Of a stretch of DNA of 64,000 nucleotides, positions 60,598-64,000 are shown piece by piece; the stretch's first letter is position 1; each line of letters begins with the position of its first letter. The stretch spans positions 1 to 64,000 of the forward strand of contig JAVJOG010000027.1 in NCBI GenBank assembly GCA_040216885.1. The letters are read 5' to 3'. A program made the translations under genes and the position numbers. The notes below the pieces were generated by a model. That model was not told the origin of the DNA. It made no database searches and saw only the letters and a list, made by a program, of their open reading frames with translations. Origin of the DNA: Parvibaculum sp040216885 (GTDB lineage Bacteria; Pseudomonadota; Alphaproteobacteria; Parvibaculales; Parvibaculaceae).

Positions 60598-63573
60598 ATG
60601 AGTATCCCGCCTCCCTCCGCATCCGCCCGCCACGCCCGCGACGGCCTCGCCGAACGCCGCCGCGTCACCGCCGTGCTCGGACCCACCAATACCGGCAAGA
60701 CCCATCTCGCCATCGAGCGGATGATGGGCCACGAGACCGGCATGATCGGCCTGCCGCTGCGCTTGCTGGCCCGCGAGGTCTATGACCGGGTGGCAAGGGC
60801 AAAGGGCGCGCGCCATGTCGCCCTGATCACCGGCGAAGAGAAGATACTGCCGCGCGATGCCCGCTATTTCGTCTGCACGGTCGAGGCGATGCCCCTCGAC
60901 CGGCCGGTCGAGTTTCTGGCCGTCGACGAAATCCAGCTCGCCGCCGACCGCGAACGCGGACATACCTTCACCGACCGCCTGCTCCGCGCCCGCGGGCTTT
61001 CCGAAACCATGATGCTCGGCTCCGAAACCGCCCGCGGCCTGATCCAGAAATTGTTGCCGGAGACGCATTTCATCGTCCGGCCCCGTTTTTCGGAACTGAC
61101 ATGGACGGGCTCGAAAAAGCTGACGCGCCTGCCGCGCCGATCGGCCGTCGTGGCGTTCTCCGCCGACCGGGTCTATGCGATCGCCGAGATGATCCGCCGT
61201 CAGCGTGGCGGCGCGGCGGTCGTCATGGGTGCGCTTTCTCCGCGCACGCGCAACGCCCAGGTGGCTCTTTATCAGTCGGGCGATGTCGACTTCCTGGTCG
61301 CAACCGACGCAATCGGCATGGGTCTCAACATGGATGTCGACCATGTTGCCTTCGCCTCGACGCAGAAATTCGACGGATATCAGCACCGGTCTCTTCATGC
61401 CGCCGAACTGGCGCAAATTGCCGGCCGCGCAGGCCGGCATATGAACGATGGCACCTTCGGCGTCACTGGCGACGCCACACCGCTCGACGAAGAGGCCGTG
61501 TCGCGTATCGAGAGCCATCGCTTCGAGCCTCTGCGCCTGCTGCAATGGCGCAATCCGCATCTCGAGTTTTCGAGCCTCGCCGCCCTGATGCAAAGCCTCG
61601 AACGACCGCCCGAGCGCGCCGGCCTCACCCGCGCACCGGTCGCCGACGATCTTGAGGCACTGACGCGTATGGCTCGCAATCCCGACGTCCTGGCATCCGC
61701 CAGGACGTCGCCGGCCATCGAGCGGCTTTGGGAAGTCGCCCAGCTACCCGACTTCCGCAAGACGCTCGCGAGCGAGCATGCCGACCTGCTGACACGGCTC
61801 TATCTCTTTCTTATGGAACCTACCCGCGGCGGCCCGGCACATATTCCCGACGACTGGCTTGCGCGCCAGATCGACCGTCTCGACCGGATCGACGGAGAGA
61901 TCGACACCCTCGCCGCCCGCATCGCCCACATCCGCACATGGACTTATGTGGCGAACCGTCCGGATTGGCTTCGCGATCCTTCTCATTGGCAGGAGCGCGC
62001 GCGTAAGATAGAGGATAAGCTGTCGGACGCATTGCACGAGCGTCTGACGCAGCGGTTCGTCGACCGCCGCACCAGTGTACTGATGAAGCGTCTGCGCCAG
62101 AACGAGGATCTAATGGCGGCTGTTAACGGTGACGGCGAGGTTTTGGTGGAGGGCGAATATGTCGGCCGCCTTCAGGGATTTGTCTTTGTTCCCGATCCAA
62201 GAGCCGATGGCGAACAAGGCCGCGTTCTGCGCGCGGCGGCCGATCAGGCACTCGCGGGCGAAATTGCGGCGCGAGCCCAGAGGCTGGCCGCGGCGCCTGA
62301 CGCCGACATCTCCCTGTCCGATCACGGACGGATCGTCTGGACCGGCCATCCGGTTGCCGACCTGAAACCCGGCGCCGAGCCGCTGAATCCGCACGCCGGT
62401 CTGATCGCGGGCGAGGAATTGAATGGCGCGGCGCGCGAGGCCGTTCAGGCCCGGCTCGACGGTTGGCTTTCCATGCATGTCGCAAGCACACTCGCGCCGC
62501 TGGTTGCGCTGCGCGACGCAGCCGATATCGACGGGCTCGCGCGCGGCATTGCTTTCCGTCTGATCGAGAATCTCGGATCGATGAAACGCGAATGGGTAGC
62601 TGAGGATGTCCGGACGCTCGACCAGGCCGCGCGCGGACAATTACGCAAGCATGGCGTCAGGTTCGGCGCACACTCGATTTTCATGCCCGCCTTGTTGAAG
62701 CCGGCGCCGGCGCGCCTTTTGATGATGCTATGGGCACTGGCACGCAAGGATGTCGAAGAGCCTTTTGCCGGCCTGCCCCAACCGCCTGCACCCGGCCTGA
62801 CATCCGTTCCCGCCGACCCGTCCGCGCCGCAAGGCTTCTACGAGGCTCTGGGTTTCCGCCTCTGCGGTACACGCGCAGTCCGCCTCGACATGCTCGAACG
62901 CATCGCCGATCTGATCCGTCCGGTGATCGCGGCCCGCACCTACAATGGCGGCTTTGTCGTGACACCCGATATGATGTCGCTGGTCGGTTGCTCGGGTGAG
63001 GAATTCGCGAGCCTGTTGCAAGGTCTCGGCTATCGCTCGCAGCGCGAAACGATCGTGCCGCGCCCGGCCGATGCATCGAAGCAGGAAGCCGGGGCAGTCG
63101 AAACAACGGCGGCCACAATGCCATCAACGAGCGCTGAGGCGGCGCTTGCCGAGATCGTCGACGCAATCGCCGCACCGGTTGTCGGTGAAATGCCGGAAGC
63201 TGTCCCCGAACCGCAAACCGACACCGAGGCGGCTGCGCCTGCGGTGGCCGTACCCGGTGAGACGGGCGCAGCCGCAGCCGCGGTCGAGCTTGAAATCTGG
63301 CGCCCGGCGCGTCGCAAGCAGGAAGGCAGGCCCGCGCGGCGCCGGCCGCCGAACAAGGCGAAAGCGGAAACCGGCGAGAAGCCGGCCGAAACACGCGGCG
63401 AGCGTCACCGGAAGCCGAAACGCAAATCCGATGAACGCGGCGAGCGGCCGGCCAAGAGCACGCGCCCCGACAGCGGCTATCGCGAACCACGCAAGCCCCG
63501 CGACCGCGAACCCGATCCCGATTCACCCTTTGCCGCACTGGCCGTGCTCAAAGAGCGCGTCGGCGGCAACTGA
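60598..63573 (+). CDS. SUV3-like superfamily 2 RNA helicase
   Basis: 991 residues, homologous to the mitochondrial degradosome helicase SUV3. Motif I GPTNTGKTHLA, motif II VDEIQL, motif III MMLGSET, motif V GMGLNMDV, motif VI QIAGRAGRH, then the SUV3 C-terminal helical domain and a long disordered basic tail (residues 850-991, KPKRKS, RPARRRPPNK) that likely binds RNA. ATG 60598 has GGAA close upstream. It is followed after 8 nt by an S4 RNA-binding gene. Confidence 0.93.
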   Translation: MSIPPPSASARHARDGLAERRRVTAVLGPTNTGKTHLAIERMMGHETGMIGLPLRLLAREVYDRVARAKGARHVALITGEEKILPRDARYFVCTVEAMPLDRPVEFLAVDEIQLAADRERGHTFTDRLLRARGLSETMMLGSETARGLIQKLLPETHFIVRPRFSELTWTGSKKLTRLPRRSAVVAFSADRVYAIAEMIRRQRGGAAVVMGALSPRTRNAQVALYQSGDVDFLVATDAIGMGLNMDVDHVAFASTQKFDGYQHRSLHAAELAQIAGRAGRHMNDGTFGVTGDATPLDEEAVSRIESHRFEPLRLLQWRNPHLEFSSLAALMQSLERPPERAGLTRAPVADDLEALTRMARNPDVLASARTSPAIERLWEVAQLPDFRKTLASEHADLLTRLYLFLMEPTRGGPAHIPDDWLARQIDRLDRIDGEIDTLAARIAHIRTWTYVANRPDWLRDPSHWQERARKIEDKLSDALHERLTQRFVDRRTSVLMKRLRQNEDLMAAVNGDGEVLVEGEYVGRLQGFVFVPDPRADGEQGRVLRAAADQALAGEIAARAQRLAAAPDADISLSDHGRIVWTGHPVADLKPGAEPLNPHAGLIAGEELNGAAREAVQARLDGWLSMHVASTLAPLVALRDAADIDGLARGIAFRLIENLGSMKREWVAEDVRTLDQAARGQLRKHGVRFGAHSIFMPALLKPAPARLLMMLWALARKDVEEPFAGLPQPPAPGLTSVPADPSAPQGFYEALGFRLCGTRAVRLDMLERIADLIRPVIAARTYNGGFVVTPDMMSLVGCSGEEFASLLQGLGYRSQRETIVPRPADASKQEAGAVETTAATMPSTSAEAALAEIVDAIAAPVVGEMPEAVPEPQTDTEAAAPAVAVPGETGAAAAAVELEIWRPARRKQEGRPARRRPPNKAKAETGEKPAETRGERHRKPKRKSDERGERPAKSTRPDSGYREPRKPRDREPDPDSPFAALAVLKERVGGN

Positions 63574-63581
63574 CGCCGTCG

Positions 63582-63977
63582 ATGGAAGACGCGGCGGGTC
63601 GGCCGGGTCAACGCATCGACCGGTGGCTCTGGTGCGCCCGGTTCTCAAAAAGCCGTTCTTTGGCCGTGGCGCTCGTGCAGAGCGGACGCCTGCGCGTCAA
63701 CGGCGCCCGTATTTCGAAGGCGAGCCGCAATGTGCATCCAGGAGATATTCTCACTTTCCCGCTCGGCCCCTATATCAGGGTCATCGAGGTTATGTCGCTC
63801 GGGTTGCGGCGTGGCCCGGCGTCCGAAGCGCAGACGCTCTATCGGGATCTCGAGCCGCCGGCGCCATCTGGCAAACCGACGGCAACCGGCGAGCCCGCTG
63901 CCGGCCGTCCGCCGGGCACGGGTCGCCCGACCAAGCGGGAACGGCGCCAGACTGACGCTTTGAAAGAAGGCGATTAA
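63582..63977 (+). CDS. S4-domain RNA-binding protein (Hsp15-like)
   Basis: 131 residues. S4 domain (QRIDRWLWCARFSKSRSLAVALVQSGRLRVNGARISKASRNVHPGDILTF) with a C-terminal low-complexity basic tail. Hsp15 relatives rescue stalled 50S subunits carrying nascent chains. It is 8 nt from the helicase stop, so in one operon. In many alphaproteobacteria ferredoxin FdxA comes next; the window ends 23 nt later. Confidence 0.93.
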   Translation: MEDAAGRPGQRIDRWLWCARFSKSRSLAVALVQSGRLRVNGARISKASRNVHPGDILTFPLGPYIRVIEVMSLGLRRGPASEAQTLYRDLEPPAPSGKPTATGEPAAGRPPGTGRPTKRERRQTDALKEGD

Positions 63978-64000
63978 ATCTACAAAATATCATGTAGTTG

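Overview
The window is a GC-rich chromosomal segment of an alphaproteobacterium. The evidence is the 5' end of a 16S rRNA gene with an alphaproteobacterial-type boxA leader, the CobS/CobT cobaltochelatase pair, a DUF4167 protein next to prfA-prmC, EI-Ntr (ptsP) beside lysC, a SUV3-type helicase followed by an S4 protein, an ECF41 sigma factor, and SecA with a C-terminal zinc motif. The gene content (tandem epoxide hydrolases, acyl-CoA dehydrogenase, methylmalonyl-CoA mutase with MeaB) would fit a Parvibaculum-like or other Hyphomicrobiales-related organism. That placement is inference from gene content, not from an alignment. Coding density is high and almost all genes are housekeeping genes in conserved alphaproteobacterial neighbourhoods. 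No prophage, insertion sequence, CRISPR array or tRNA gene was found.

Layout. 1-586 (minus): 16S 5' end, structured rrn leader with boxA, and a strong rrn promoter. 1-6.6 kb: M23 peptidase (+), an unusual non-coding gap with four phased Pho-box half-sites, clpB (-) with a heat-shock-type promoter, and a MOSC protein (+). 6.6-16 kb (all minus): lysC, ptsP, a RodZ-like HTH protein, ispG, prfA, prmC, DUF4167. 16-23.6 kb: ubiG (+), then comF-grxC-nitrilase-DUF1178 (-), a BioC/NDUFAF5-type methyltransferase (+), and peptidyl-prolyl isomerase-argJ-mutT-Flp pilin (-). 23.9-31 kb: secA (+), an MFS transporter (-), two tandem epoxide hydrolases (+), and a PAS protein (-). 31-37.4 kb: accA and xerD (-), separated by an ECF41 sigma-factor operon (+), then a large secreted protein and a 47-residue membrane protein (-). 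37.7-45.4 kb: aroK-aroB-CNNM/CorC-type protein (+), bolA (-), a J-domain protein, cobS-cobT (+), and a Cys-rich winged-helix regulator (-). 45.6-50 kb: MFS and MATE transporters, a phytase-like esterase, and a VUT-like membrane protein. 50-56 kb: rpmB, meaB (-), DUF3108 (+), a small conserved-looking protein, methylmalonyl-CoA mutase (-), and a lipoprotein (+). 56.5-64 kb: an orphan sensor kinase (+), acyl-CoA dehydrogenase (-), a SUV3-like helicase and an S4 RNA-binding protein (+).

The most interesting signals are three. First, a complete ECF41 cassette (promoter motif, four-helix membrane protein, carboxymuconolactone-decarboxylase-like protein, sigma factor with all three signature motifs) sits as an islet between accA and xerD. 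Second, an array of four CTGTC half-sites with an exact 11-bp period (double Pho box) lies in a convergent gap with no gene downstream, followed by a terminator, which suggests a phosphate-regulated small RNA. Third, ArgJ carries a histone-like Lys/Arg/Ala N-terminal extension. A 47-residue membrane protein was also found by reading an intergenic stretch. Most convergent gene pairs here abut or overlap (sharing CTAG or TGATCA at the stops), so the roomy Pho-box gap stands out.
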